Shown piece after piece: positions 15,294-23,260 of a stretch of 33,074 nucleotides of DNA. The position numbers and the translations under genes are program-made. Below the pieces are notes generated by a model. The model was not told the origin of the DNA. It did not search any database and was given only the letters and a program-made list of their open reading frames with translations. Positions within the stretch are counted from its first letter, which is position 1, and each line of letters starts with the position of its first letter. This DNA comes from Nitrospirota bacterium (GTDB taxonomy: Bacteria; Nitrospirota; Thermodesulfovibrionia; Thermodesulfovibrionales; UBA6898), in assembly GCA_016217675.1 (NCBI GenBank), contig JACRHC010000017.1, forward strand, positions 1 to 33,074, in the 5' to 3' direction.

Positions 15294-15682
15294 AAACCAC
15301 ACCCACCCGCGATGTTACGGTTCATTGCCAATTCAAACAACATATGAAATGGCCTTTGTGACTTTATGACCTGTTCGCTGCTCAACACACTTGAGAGCAT
15401 AGCAACACCCTGCTCAGTAAACGCATAGGGTAAGTATTTTCGATGTTCTCCTCTGCCGCTTTTTATGGTCGCAAAATGCGACCATAAAGATTCCGCTTCT
15501 TCCTCTGTTAGTTGAAACATAAAATCATCCGGAAATCGCTTCGGGTTCCTGCGAACCTGTTCATTGAGGCGCTTCGTTTCGACCCCATAAAGTTCAGCCA
15601 GATCCCTATCAAGCATGATCTTGTGGCCTCGGATCAGATAGATTTTTCTCTCGATTATCTCAACAGGCATAAGTTCTTTCAT
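15284..15682 (-). CDS. ORF6N-domain protein, C-terminally truncated paralogue
   Basis: 132 residues. The ORF6N domain is complete and close to the downstream copy: [78 protein letters not shown]. After SSEQ the expected helical tail is replaced by about 26 unrelated residues ([20 protein letters not shown] and on), and no other frame holds the missing tail, so this is a real truncation and not a simple frameshift. The ATG at 15682 is preceded by GAGGGGAC; a GTG at 15703 is the alternative. A 27-bp perfect palindrome lies at the same protein position as in the downstream copy. It is first in the pair, with a third palindrome 37 bases upstream. Confidence 0.8.
   Translation of the reverse strand: MKELMPVEIIERKIYLIRGHKIMLDRDLAELYGVETKRLNEQVRRNPKRFPDDFMFQLTEEEAESLWSHFATIKSGRGEHRKYLPYAFTEQGVAMLSSVLSSEQVIKSQRPFHMLFELAMNRNIAGGCGLWN
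15462..15488. repeat. Perfect 12-bp-arm palindrome inside ORF6N copy 2
   Basis: TTTATGGTCGCA (15462-15473) and TGCGACCATAAA (15477-15488) are exact reverse complements around AAA. It covers the codons for L-W-S-H-F-A-T-I-K, aligned with the palindrome of the other copy. Three positions of the arm differ from that copy, each with the matching change on the other arm. Confidence 0.9.
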
Positions 15683-15719
15683 GTCCCCTCTATAATGACC
15701 CACTAAAATGCTTCCTGTG

Positions 15720-15742
15720 TGTTATCACATTTTGTGATAACA
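15720..15742. promoter_or_regulatory. Palindrome upstream of the ORF6N pair, candidate operator
   Basis: TGTTATCACA (15720-15729) and TGTGATAACA (15733-15742) are exact reverse complements around TTT. It lies between the ORF6N start (15682) and the end of the DUF486 gene. It shares the CA-N3-TG centre and the TC(A/G)CA half-site core with the two intragenic palindromes. An operator for the ORF6N protein is inferred. Confidence 0.6.
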
Positions 15743-15751
15743 GGCCTTCAG

Positions 15752-16093
15752 CTATGTCCTGAATATAAAATAGACCGCGCCCATGAGGCAGATGCCTGCC
15801 CAGAGGTAATCGAGCTTGAGCGGCTGGTCCATGTACAGGACCACAAACGGAACAAAGACCGAAAGCGTTATCACCTCCTGAAGGATCTTGAGCTGGGGCA
15901 GGCTCAGGGAAGTTGCGCCGATCCGGTTTGCCGGGACCTGCAGCAGGTATTCAAAAAGTGCTATGCTCCAGCTCACCAGAGCAGCAATATACCAGGCCTT
16001 ATTGTTCATGTTTTTCAGGTGGCCGTACCACGCAAACGTCATGAAGATATTGGAAAGCACCAAAAGACCTGCTGTCTTGAAAAAAATCGTCAT
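15752..16093 (-). CDS. DMT-superfamily small membrane protein (DUF486)
   Basis: 113 residues with four hydrophobic segments (about 5-20, 32-50, 70-88, 95-112), the topology of small EamA/EmrE-like proteins. Family blocks of DUF486 are visible: FMTFAWYGHLKN, ALVSWSIALFEYLLQVPANR, and LSLPQLKILQEVITL, ending LWAGICLMGAVYFIF. An inner-membrane transport function is assumed for the superfamily, but no substrate is known. The ATG at 16093 has only a weak ribosome binding site (CTGGGAC). It lies 20 bases after icd on the same strand. Confidence 0.88.
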   Translation of the reverse strand: MTIFFKTAGLLVLSNIFMTFAWYGHLKNMNNKAWYIAALVSWSIALFEYLLQVPANRIGATSLSLPQLKILQEVITLSVFVPFVVLYMDQPLKLDYLWAGICLMGAVYFIFRT

Positions 16094-16113
16094 GTCCCAG
16101 CTCTACTAGTATT

Positions 16114-17331
16114 CTATGCTTTCAGCTGCAGCTTCAGGCGGTCCACCACAGCATCGATAAACTCTTCGGTCTTTGCATACGTTGTTACTTTGGGCTCGGC
16201 AATAAGCATAAGGTCCTTGGTCATGATGCCGCTTTCGACAGTAGCAATTACGGTCTGCTCTACAGTCTGGGCAAACTTCACCACATCAGGGGTATTATCG
16301 AGCTCTCCTCTTTTTGCAATCGCGCCTGTCCAGGCAAAGATGGATGCGACCGAGTTGGTTGAAGTCGTGTTGCCCTTCATATGCTCATAATAATGGCGCG
16401 TGACCGTTCCATGCGCTGCCTCAAACTCAAATTTGCCATCAGGCGACACAAGAACCGATGTCATGAGGCCAAGGCTGCCGAAGCCTGAGGCAACCATATC
16501 AGACATCACATCGCCGTCATAGTTCATGCAGGCCCAGAGCATGCCGCCCTCTGACTTCATGATCTGGGCAACAGCATCATCAATCAGCATGTAACGATAG
16601 GAGACCCCGGCCTTCTGCAAAGCATCCTTTGCCTTCTCGATCTCTTCAGCAAAAACATCCCTGAAAAAGCCGTGATACTGTTTTGAAATGGTATCCTTTG
16701 CGCCGAACCAGAGGTCCACCTTCTCGCTCAGGGCATACTGGATGCAGGCCTTTGCAAAACTCCTGATAGAAGGTTCTGTGTTATGGGTACCCATGATCAC
16801 GCCGGCACTTTTAAAATCATGGATCTTGAGGACCTTCTTTTCCCCTCCGCCTGATGGTGTAAAGACCAGTTCTGCCCTGCCCGGACCGTCAATGACGATC
16901 TCTGTGCTCTTATAGATATCTCCGTATGCGTGACGGCCGATGATGATCGGTTTTTTCCAGGACCGCACCATCGGAGGGATATTCTTCACAATGATCGGCT
17001 TTCTGATGACCGTGCCGTCGAGCATGGAACGGATCGTACCATTGGGGCTTTTCCACATCTGCTTGAGATTGTATTCCTTTACTCTTGCTGCATTGGGCGT
17101 GATCGTGGCGCACTTCACGCCTACGCCGAATTCCTTGATGGCATTGGCTGCATCTATAGTCACCTGATCGTCAGTATCATCCCTGTGCTTCATGCCAAGG
17201 TCGTAGTATTTCAGGTCAATATCGAGGAAAGAAAATATGAGCTTTTCCTTGATGAACTGCCAGATGATCCTCGTCATCTCGTCGCCATCCATCTCGACAA
17301 TCGGGTTCTTTACGGTTATTTTATCAGTCAA
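16114..17331 (-). CDS. icd: NADP-dependent isocitrate dehydrogenase, eukaryote-type homodimeric class
   Basis: 405 residues; oxidises isocitrate to 2-oxoglutarate and CO2. The sequence matches the IDH1/IDH2-like class and not the E. coli class: [87 protein letters not shown] and [15 protein letters not shown]. The start is TTG at 17331: AGGAGG lies five bases upstream and the product then begins [15 protein letters not shown], as in relatives. The open frame runs 36 codons further upstream, but those residues are unlike the family. It is divergent from the RACo-like gene. Confidence 0.96.
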   Translation of the reverse strand: MTDKITVKNPIVEMDGDEMTRIIWQFIKEKLIFSFLDIDLKYYDLGMKHRDDTDDQVTIDAANAIKEFGVGVKCATITPNAARVKEYNLKQMWKSPNGTIRSMLDGTVIRKPIIVKNIPPMVRSWKKPIIIGRHAYGDIYKSTEIVIDGPGRAELVFTPSGGGEKKVLKIHDFKSAGVIMGTHNTEPSIRSFAKACIQYALSEKVDLWFGAKDTISKQYHGFFRDVFAEEIEKAKDALQKAGVSYRYMLIDDAVAQIMKSEGGMLWACMNYDGDVMSDMVASGFGSLGLMTSVLVSPDGKFEFEAAHGTVTRHYYEHMKGNTTSTNSVASIFAWTGAIAKRGELDNTPDVVKFAQTVEQTVIATVESGIMTKDLMLIAEPKVTTYAKTEEFIDAVVDRLKLQLKA

Positions 17332-17468
17332 GTCAGCCTCCTGAAAATAATATATAGGGTAATGTATCGCCTCTTCTCTAAAGATGTCAACAGGGCTTAA
17401 ATCAATGGCGCGATCAGTTCTGCACATCACTGCGAACAACGGACAATCGAGGTGCTCCTTGAGATTTC

Positions 17469-17498
17469 TTGATTTTCATTCTTGCCAACCAATACAAT
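17469..17498 (+). promoter_or_regulatory. Candidate sigma-70 promoter for the RACo-like gene
   Basis: TTGATT (17469-17474) and TACAAT (17493-17498) are 18 bases apart, with the -10 element ending eight bases before the ATG. As with mutL, this would give an almost leaderless mRNA, and no good Shine-Dalgarno is visible. Confidence 0.35.
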
Positions 17499-17506
17499 GA
17501 AAGATA

Positions 17507-19378
17507 ATGGAAATAAAAATACTCAACGGCCGGACACTTGCCGCAGAACCGGGTAAAAGCGTGTATCAGGCGCTGAGAGACAACGGTGTCTATCTCGTCG
17601 CATCCTGCGGAGGCAAAGGCGTTTGTGGTAAATGCCGAGTAAAGATTCTCGAAGGAAAATACCGTACTGAGTCTGCGACAAAACTGAAGAAAAAAGAGAT
17701 CGGGGACAAGGTTGTCCTGGCATGCACGACCTTTCCTGAAGAAGATATCCATATTGAGATTCCTGAAGATTCGAAGCTTGTGATCGGCGATAAGATTGCC
17801 GTCTCAAAATCAAAGGGCTTTCTCGATTTTCTCAGGTCAGAGGAACCGACGCTGACGCCTCCTGTCAGAAAGATCATGCTCTCGCTCCTGCCGCCTTCAA
17901 TTGAAGACAATCTCAGTGACGTGGAACGGGTCAAGAGATCCCTGTCGGAACACGACATTGAGGAGATGCGTTTTTCTCATGGTTTTGTTCAATCCCTGGC
18001 AAAGGCCCTGCGGCAGCATAACTGGACTGCATATCTTACGTACACCGAAAATTTTGAAGCAATATCGATCGTCTCGCCTGAAAGGGTCAAACACTATGGC
18101 CTTGCTGTTGATATCGGGACCACTACTGTTGTCGTTTATCTCGTTGACTGTACTGACGGCACGCTTCTGGATACAGGAGTTACCTACAATTCACAGATGC
18201 GTCATGGCGATGATGTCATCACAAGAATCGTCCATGCAACTGAAGGCGGCGCTTTGCAGGAACTGAGGAACGCGGTGGTGGACGACATCAATGGTCTGCT
18301 TAATGCGATGATGGAGCGCAATCATATCAGCCGCGACGATATTGACTCTGCGGTAATCTCCGGCAATACCACGATGGTGCAGCTTTTCTGGGGGCTCGAC
18401 CCGTCGTCGATACGAGAGGAGCCTTACATCCCGACCGTAAACTCATATCCGGCATGGCGTGCAGGCACAGCAAAACTTTTGATCAACCATCAGGCTCCGG
18501 TCTATACCATACCGTGTGTCGGGAGCTATGTAGGCGGCGACATCACTGCAGGCCTTCTTGCATCAAAGATGCACAGAAACCCTGAAATAGCGCTCTTCAT
18601 GGATATCGGAACCAACGGCGAGATCGTTGTTGGTAACAATGAATGGCTCATTACCGCTGCCACCTCAGCCGGCCCCTGCTTCGAAGGCAGCGGCATCAGA
18701 CATGGCATGCGGGCAACAGAGGGAGCCATAGAGTCAGTAAAGATAAACCCGACAACCTTTGACGTTGAGCTGGGCGTGATAGGCAATGTGGAGCCTGCAG
18801 GCATATGCGGCTCCGGCATGATCGATGCGTTGTCGGAATTCTTTTTTGCCGGCATCATTGACCAGAAGGGCAAATTCTCGAGGGATTTAAATTCTGACAG
18901 AATCAGGATCGAGGAAGAAGGCCCGGAGTTCGTTCTGCATCATGGCGAAACAAAGGACATTGTGCTGACCGAAGTGGATATTGAAAATCTCTTGCGCGCA
19001 AAGGCGGCAATTTATGCCGGCATGTCCGTGCTTCTTAAGGAGGTGGGGCTTTCCCTTGATATTGTTGAGCGCATCTACATTGCAGGCGGGTTCGGCAACT
19101 ACCTCAATGTTGAAAAGGCGATCATGATCGGCATGCTCCCTGACATGCCAAAAGAAAAGTTCTCTTTTATCGGAAACACCTCAATTGCAGGGGCGTATCT
19201 CTGCCTGCTGTCTGAGAAGATGCGGCGCGAGGCAGAAGACATTGCAAAGAAGATGACCTACATTGAGCTTTCCGTTTCTCATGGGTTCATGGATGAGTAC
19301 ATGTCGGCACTATTCCTCCCCCATACCAACATTGACCTTTTCCCTTCCGTCAGGGAAAGGTATAATAAAGAAGAATGA
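17507..19378 (+). CDS. Ferredoxin-ASKHA protein, RACo-like reductive activator of corrinoid proteins (DUF4445)
   Basis: 623 residues. The N-terminus is a [2Fe-2S] ferredoxin domain with ligands C34, C40, C43 and C73 (ASCGGKGVCGKCRVKILEG, then LACTT). A linker follows, then the ASKHA/actin-like ATPase part beginning GLAVDIGTTTVVVYLVD near residue 198, with SGNTTMVQLFWGLDP, YVGGDITAGLLAS, LFMDIGTNGEIVVGN and IYIAGGFGNYLN. In RACo the cluster donates an electron to Co(II) corrinoid while ATP drives it uphill; partners are the corrinoid iron-sulfur protein of the acetyl-CoA pathway or methyltransferase corrinoid proteins. No corrinoid protein lies in this window, so the partner is unknown. A receiver-PilZ gene follows 30 bases later. 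Confidence 0.9.
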   Translation: MEIKILNGRTLAAEPGKSVYQALRDNGVYLVASCGGKGVCGKCRVKILEGKYRTESATKLKKKEIGDKVVLACTTFPEEDIHIEIPEDSKLVIGDKIAVSKSKGFLDFLRSEEPTLTPPVRKIMLSLLPPSIEDNLSDVERVKRSLSEHDIEEMRFSHGFVQSLAKALRQHNWTAYLTYTENFEAISIVSPERVKHYGLAVDIGTTTVVVYLVDCTDGTLLDTGVTYNSQMRHGDDVITRIVHATEGGALQELRNAVVDDINGLLNAMMERNHISRDDIDSAVISGNTTMVQLFWGLDPSSIREEPYIPTVNSYPAWRAGTAKLLINHQAPVYTIPCVGSYVGGDITAGLLASKMHRNPEIALFMDIGTNGEIVVGNNEWLITAATSAGPCFEGSGIRHGMRATEGAIESVKINPTTFDVELGVIGNVEPAGICGSGMIDALSEFFFAGIIDQKGKFSRDLNSDRIRIEEEGPEFVLHHGETKDIVLTEVDIENLLRAKAAIYAGMSVLLKEVGLSLDIVERIYIAGGFGNYLNVEKAIMIGMLPDMPKEKFSFIGNTSIAGAYLCLLSEKMRREAEDIAKKMTYIELSVSHGFMDEYMSALFLPHTNIDLFPSVRERYNKEE

Positions 19379-19408
19379 TCTCAACCGGCCACGGGAGAAA
19401 CCACTATA

Positions 19409-20173
19409 ATGAACCACCTTGAATCTAATGCCATCCTTTTTGCAAATGATAACCCTTCGTTTCTTATGTACGTCGGCATTCTGGTCAAACGACTCGGATA
19501 CAAGGTCTATCTTGCCCTTGACGGCATGGAAGCCATACGAGTGGCCAAGGAAAGAAAGCCGACCATTATTGTAATTGACTATATGCTTCCCAGGATCGAC
19601 GGCACATCGTGTCTTGGTCTCATCCGTAATGATACAGAGCTGCGGGAGATCCCCATCATCATGCTCGGTCCGGAAGACAATAACCTTTCGAAGCTTGACA
19701 TTGAAAAAATGAATATTCAGGGGTATTTGAAGAAACCCCTGAACGTGACCGACTTTTACCTTGCCATACAAAAATGCCTTCGTCATTCCATTAAGCGTAG
19801 ACATATCAGGGCTCCGCTTAACATAACCGTTAGCATGAACAGCAGGGGAGTGCAAAAGGAGCTTTTTGCATCAAATCTTTCTGTAGAGGGCATTTTCCTG
19901 AAGACGGCTGAGCCATATCCTGTCGGTACAGAAATGGAGCTTGTTCTGACCGTTGATGCCGAAGATCCTATTGAGTTGAAAGGCATGGTCGTGTCTGCAC
20001 ACAGGATCGCCGCTGAAGTCCAGCCCGATACGGGCATGGGAATCAAGTTCACGGATATCCCTGAAGATGTCCGCTACAGACTGTACTATGTTGTCATGAA
20101 GGAATTGACCAGAGATATCAGTGTTGGTGAGGCAGGTGAGACCTGGCTTGATGAAGCGATGAATATTGATTAA
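19409..20173 (+). CDS. Receiver-PilZ protein (two-component and c-di-GMP effector)
   Basis: 254 residues. Residues 7-122 form a receiver domain with phospho-acceptor D57 in IIVIDYMLPRIDG and the conserved lysine in GYLKKP (K109); the switch Thr/Ser position reads G (IIMLGPED). Residues 128-245 form a PilZ domain with the c-di-GMP-binding RxxxR motif (R130 to R134, RRHIR) and NLSVEG (156-161), both intact. It should therefore integrate phosphorylation with c-di-GMP. The genome context (pilins at 30-33 kb) makes surface motility or pilus control a reasonable guess only. It converges on panC with a four-base overlap of stop codons. Confidence 0.9.
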   Translation: MNHLESNAILFANDNPSFLMYVGILVKRLGYKVYLALDGMEAIRVAKERKPTIIVIDYMLPRIDGTSCLGLIRNDTELREIPIIMLGPEDNNLSKLDIEKMNIQGYLKKPLNVTDFYLAIQKCLRHSIKRRHIRAPLNITVSMNSRGVQKELFASNLSVEGIFLKTAEPYPVGTEMELVLTVDAEDPIELKGMVVSAHRIAAEVQPDTGMGIKFTDIPEDVRYRLYYVVMKELTRDISVGEAGETWLDEAMNID

Positions 20174-21018
20174 ACGCTCACGAGCATATTGTCGATAAGC
20201 CGCGTAGTTCCCATTCTTGCCGCAATTGCAAGCAGCACTTCTCCCGTTATATCTTCGACCTCATCAAGCGTCTCCGGATCGTACACTGATGCATAGTCTA
20301 TCGCGCTTATGAGCGGCTCTCCACCAAGCATATTTTCCATCCTATCCCTGATCCTAGCCCCTGAGTGCAAACCGGCTTTGATCTCTCGTGACACATTGTT
20401 AAGACATTTATAAAGCCCAGCTGCTGCTGCCCGCTGGTGAGGCTGCAGATAGGCGTTCCGCGAGCTTAATGCAAGGCCGTCCTCTTCCCTGATGGTAGGG
20501 CAGATAACAATCTCGGCATCAAGGTTCAGATCCTTTGCCATTCTCCTGACGATAACGGTCTGCTGAAAGTCCTTCTGGCCGAAATAGGCCCGTGTCGGTC
20601 TCACAATGTTCAGAAGCTTTGCCACGACAGTCGCCACCCCCCTGAAATGGCCTGGCCTGAAATGGCCGCACATCCTTTCAGAAAGGCCCTTCACTTCGAT
20701 CTCTGTCGCAAATCCGGCCGGATACATAAGGGAATCGTCAGGGAGAAAGAGAATATCAACAGCTTCTTCCCTGAGCCGCTCGATATCAGCATCAATCTGT
20801 CTCGGATATTTGGTCAGGTCCTCATTGGGGCCAAACTGGGTCGGATTCACATAGATGCTTACTGCGGTTACGTTATTTTCTTCTCTGGCCATCCTGACAA
20901 GGCTCAGATGTCCTTCGTGAAGCGCTCCCATGGTAGGCACAAACCCGATGGTCCGGCTGCGAAGCAGATGACCCCGCGATGTGTCCTGCATAATCCTCGG
21001 AATTCTGATAATCTCCAT
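20170..21018 (-). CDS. panC: Pantoate-beta-alanine ligase PanC
   Basis: 282 residues, typical length. Joins pantoate and beta-alanine with ATP hydrolysis to AMP to make pantothenate. Hallmarks: IGFVPTMGALHEGHLSLVRM, VSIYVNPTQFGPNEDLTKYP, HFRGVATVVAKLLNIVRP, AYFGQKDFQQ and the SSRNAYL block. AGAGGG directly precedes the ATG. It follows ispG by six bases, in the mltG-ispG-panC unit. Confidence 0.97.
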   Translation of the reverse strand: MEIIRIPRIMQDTSRGHLLRSRTIGFVPTMGALHEGHLSLVRMAREENNVTAVSIYVNPTQFGPNEDLTKYPRQIDADIERLREEAVDILFLPDDSLMYPAGFATEIEVKGLSERMCGHFRPGHFRGVATVVAKLLNIVRPTRAYFGQKDFQQTVIVRRMAKDLNLDAEIVICPTIREEDGLALSSRNAYLQPHQRAAAAGLYKCLNNVSREIKAGLHSGARIRDRMENMLGGEPLISAIDYASVYDPETLDEVEDITGEVLLAIAARMGTTRLIDNMLVSV

Positions 21019-21024
21019 CCCTCT

Positions 21025-22083
21025 CTACTTGGCTCCTTTGTCAATTTCGCTCATCAATGCGCGGAGAAGGTCTTTTTCCTTGACCGTCTTTACAACCTTG
21101 CCCTTCCGAAAAAGAATACCCATGCCTTTTCCTCCGGCTATGCCGATATCAGCTTCGCGCGCCTCACCAGGGCCGTTTACCACACAGCCCATGACCGCAA
21201 CGGTCACCGGTTTTTCAATATCCTTGAGCTCAGACTCGACCTTTGCAGCAAGCCCTCTGATGTCGATCTGGCATCGGCCGCAGGTAGGACAGGATATAAT
21301 ATTCGCACCTTTCTGCCTGAGGCCGAGAGACTTGAGTATCTCATAGGCAACACGCACCTCCTGCACAGGGTCAGCTGACAGAGAAACCCTCATGGTGTCG
21401 CCAATGCCCTCAGAAAGGATAATGCCAAGCCCTACAGAACTCTTGATAATACCGGTAAACGGGGGGCCTGCTTCTGAAATTCCTATATGGAGCGGATACT
21501 TGAACTTCTTCGCAAAAAGACGGTATGCATCAACAGTTGTCAAGACATTAGAGGCCTTAAGTGATACCTTTATCTCCCTGAAGTCCAGGCTCTCCAGGAT
21601 ATTAATATGTTCTGCGGCGCTTTGTACCAAGGCCTCAGGAGTTGGATGCCCGAATTTTTTCAGCAGCTCTTTTTCAAGAGAACCTGCATTCACTCCGATA
21701 CGTATCGGAATGCCTTTATCCTTACAGGCCGACACAACTTGAGCGACCTTCCAGCGCGCACCTATATTACCGGGATTTATCCTTAGACCCTCGACCCCTT
21801 GTCGTATCGCCTCAAGAGCAAGCCTCCAGTCAAAGTGAATATCAGCAATCAGGGGGATCGGTATTGCCTTCCTGATCTTCCCTAATGTCTGGGCTGCCTC
21901 CATATCCGGGACAGCTACCCGGATGATATCACACCCCGCCTTAGCAAGCCTGCGTATCTGCCGCGCTGTTTTAGCGGCATCTCTGGTATCCGTCTTTGAC
22001 ATGGACTGCACGGATATGGTGCTCCCTCCGCCAACAGGGACATCCCCTACCCGGAGTTTTCTTGTCCTGTTACGATGGACCAT
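21025..22083 (-). CDS. ispG: 4-hydroxy-3-methylbut-2-en-1-yl diphosphate synthase IspG (GcpE)
   Basis: 352 residues; makes HMBPP in the MEP isoprenoid pathway. The N-terminal TIM barrel is seen in GGGSTISVQSMSKTDTRD, LIADIHFDWRLAL and LRINPGNIG. The [4Fe-4S] cluster ligands are in the C-terminal domain: SCPTCGRCQIDI and VAVMGCVVNGPGEAREADIG, with the cluster-site Glu after GPG. AAGGAAGG precedes the ATG. The start overlaps the end of mltG by 14 bases. Confidence 0.97.
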   Translation of the reverse strand: MVHRNRTRKLRVGDVPVGGGSTISVQSMSKTDTRDAAKTARQIRRLAKAGCDIIRVAVPDMEAAQTLGKIRKAIPIPLIADIHFDWRLALEAIRQGVEGLRINPGNIGARWKVAQVVSACKDKGIPIRIGVNAGSLEKELLKKFGHPTPEALVQSAAEHINILESLDFREIKVSLKASNVLTTVDAYRLFAKKFKYPLHIGISEAGPPFTGIIKSSVGLGIILSEGIGDTMRVSLSADPVQEVRVAYEILKSLGLRQKGANIISCPTCGRCQIDIRGLAAKVESELKDIEKPVTVAVMGCVVNGPGEAREADIGIAGGKGMGILFRKGKVVKTVKEKDLLRALMSEIDKGAK

Positions 22084-23101
22084 TGCTGCCTTCCTTTGTA
22101 CTATTCATCTTCTCCTGCTTTATTAAGCGATAGTTCTTTACAGCCTCTGCATGCTGCGCTGCAGTCTCTGAGAACCGATGCGAACGGTCATCCTGAGCAA
22201 CAAAATATATATAGGGCACTTTCGCCGGATAGAGGGCTGCTGTTATCGATTTAATGCTCGGTGAGGCAATGGGGCCGGGCGGGAGCCCTTTATTAACATA
22301 GGTATTATAGGCTGTCTTGCGCTTGAGGTCAGACAGGAATATTCTTTCCTTCGAGCTTTTCACCCCATAGATTGCTGTAGGGTCTGCCTGCAGAAGCATG
22401 TTCTTTCTGAGTCTGTTGTGGTACACAGCTGAGATAAGTTCGCGTTCGCTGTCCACAACAGCCTCCTTCTCTATAATCGAGGCAAGGGTCAAAACCATAT
22501 TCTCGGTCATGCCAAGTTCCTGCATGCGGGCATTTACCTTACCCGTGAACTTTTCACGCATATTGGAAATCATAATATCAAGGGCCTCCTCAGGCTTCAT
22601 GCCCTTCGGTATGAAATAGGTATCAGGATAAATATAGCCTTCTATGCTCGGGGCCTTAATATCATAGGTTGCAAGAAAATCGCTATCTTGTGCGAGTTCC
22701 ATGAACTTCTCGGGCGATATGATCCCTGTCTTGTCAAAAGCAGATGTGATCTCAAGCAGAGAATCTCCTTCAAGTATCTTCACCTCATACTCTATAATCC
22801 TGCCCTTGCGGAGGACCTTCAGGATCTCAAAGGGGTTCATGCCTGTCCAGAGCGAGTAGAACCCTGCTCTGATACGTCTGTCAACACCGCTAAGCCTGCC
22901 GGTAACAAGAAAGACTCTCTTATCCCTGATCAGGTTCTGACTGCGCAGTATCTCAGCAGCCTGCCTGAATGTAGAGCCCTTTGGGATCTCAATTTCCAGG
23001 TTCCTGTTGCTGGTCTGTACGGGCAGAAAAAGCTCAAGAGAAGCATAGAGCAGAAAGAGCAGAAACGTTGCAACAAGCATGAAAAAAATGTTCTTTTTCA
23101 T
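22070..23101 (-). CDS. mltG: Endolytic murein transglycosylase MltG
   Basis: 343 residues. One N-terminal membrane anchor (about residues 4-22, FFMLVATFLLFLLYASLELF), then a LysM-like region and the YceG domain. The catalytic Glu is in TLASIIEKEAVV, followed by SAVYHNRL, LLQADPTAIYG, and the family end block GLPPGPIASPSIKSITAAL and YFVAQDD. MltG cleaves nascent glycan strands and sets their length. The ATG at 23101 gives the right distance to the membrane segment; a TTG at 23131 would add ten residues. Neither has a good ribosome binding site. Confidence 0.95.
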   Translation of the reverse strand: MKKNIFFMLVATFLLFLLYASLELFLPVQTSNRNLEIEIPKGSTFRQAAEILRSQNLIRDKRVFLVTGRLSGVDRRIRAGFYSLWTGMNPFEILKVLRKGRIIEYEVKILEGDSLLEITSAFDKTGIISPEKFMELAQDSDFLATYDIKAPSIEGYIYPDTYFIPKGMKPEEALDIMISNMREKFTGKVNARMQELGMTENMVLTLASIIEKEAVVDSERELISAVYHNRLRKNMLLQADPTAIYGVKSSKERIFLSDLKRKTAYNTYVNKGLPPGPIASPSIKSITAALYPAKVPYIYFVAQDDRSHRFSETAAQHAEAVKNYRLIKQEKMNSTKEGSNGPS

Positions 23102-23205
23102 GCAAATTAGGATGCCAGAAAAGATCGGCAAAGTAAACCCCGTTAGAAGACTTTAAGCAGAGGGGCTTTCTATCGGGGTAAAGGTTTACACTCTGGAGGG
23201 ATATC

Positions 23206-23234
23206 AAAAAAAGGCGGGGCAATTGCCCCGCCTT
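23206..23234 (-). terminator. Rho-independent terminator of groESL
   Basis: AAGGCGGGGC (23211-23220) and GCCCCGCCTT (23225-23234) form a perfect ten-base stem around AATT; on the minus strand a run of T follows (A run at 23206-23212 on plus). It lies about 26 bases after the groEL stop. Confidence 0.92.
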
Positions 23235-23260
23235 CCCGATACCTGGTAAATGACCTGTAA

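Noticed and set aside
15719..16390. Open frame of over 200 codons opposite the DUF486 gene and the end of icd
   Set aside because: It runs antisense to two recognisable genes and shows no domain; no ribosome binding site supports it.
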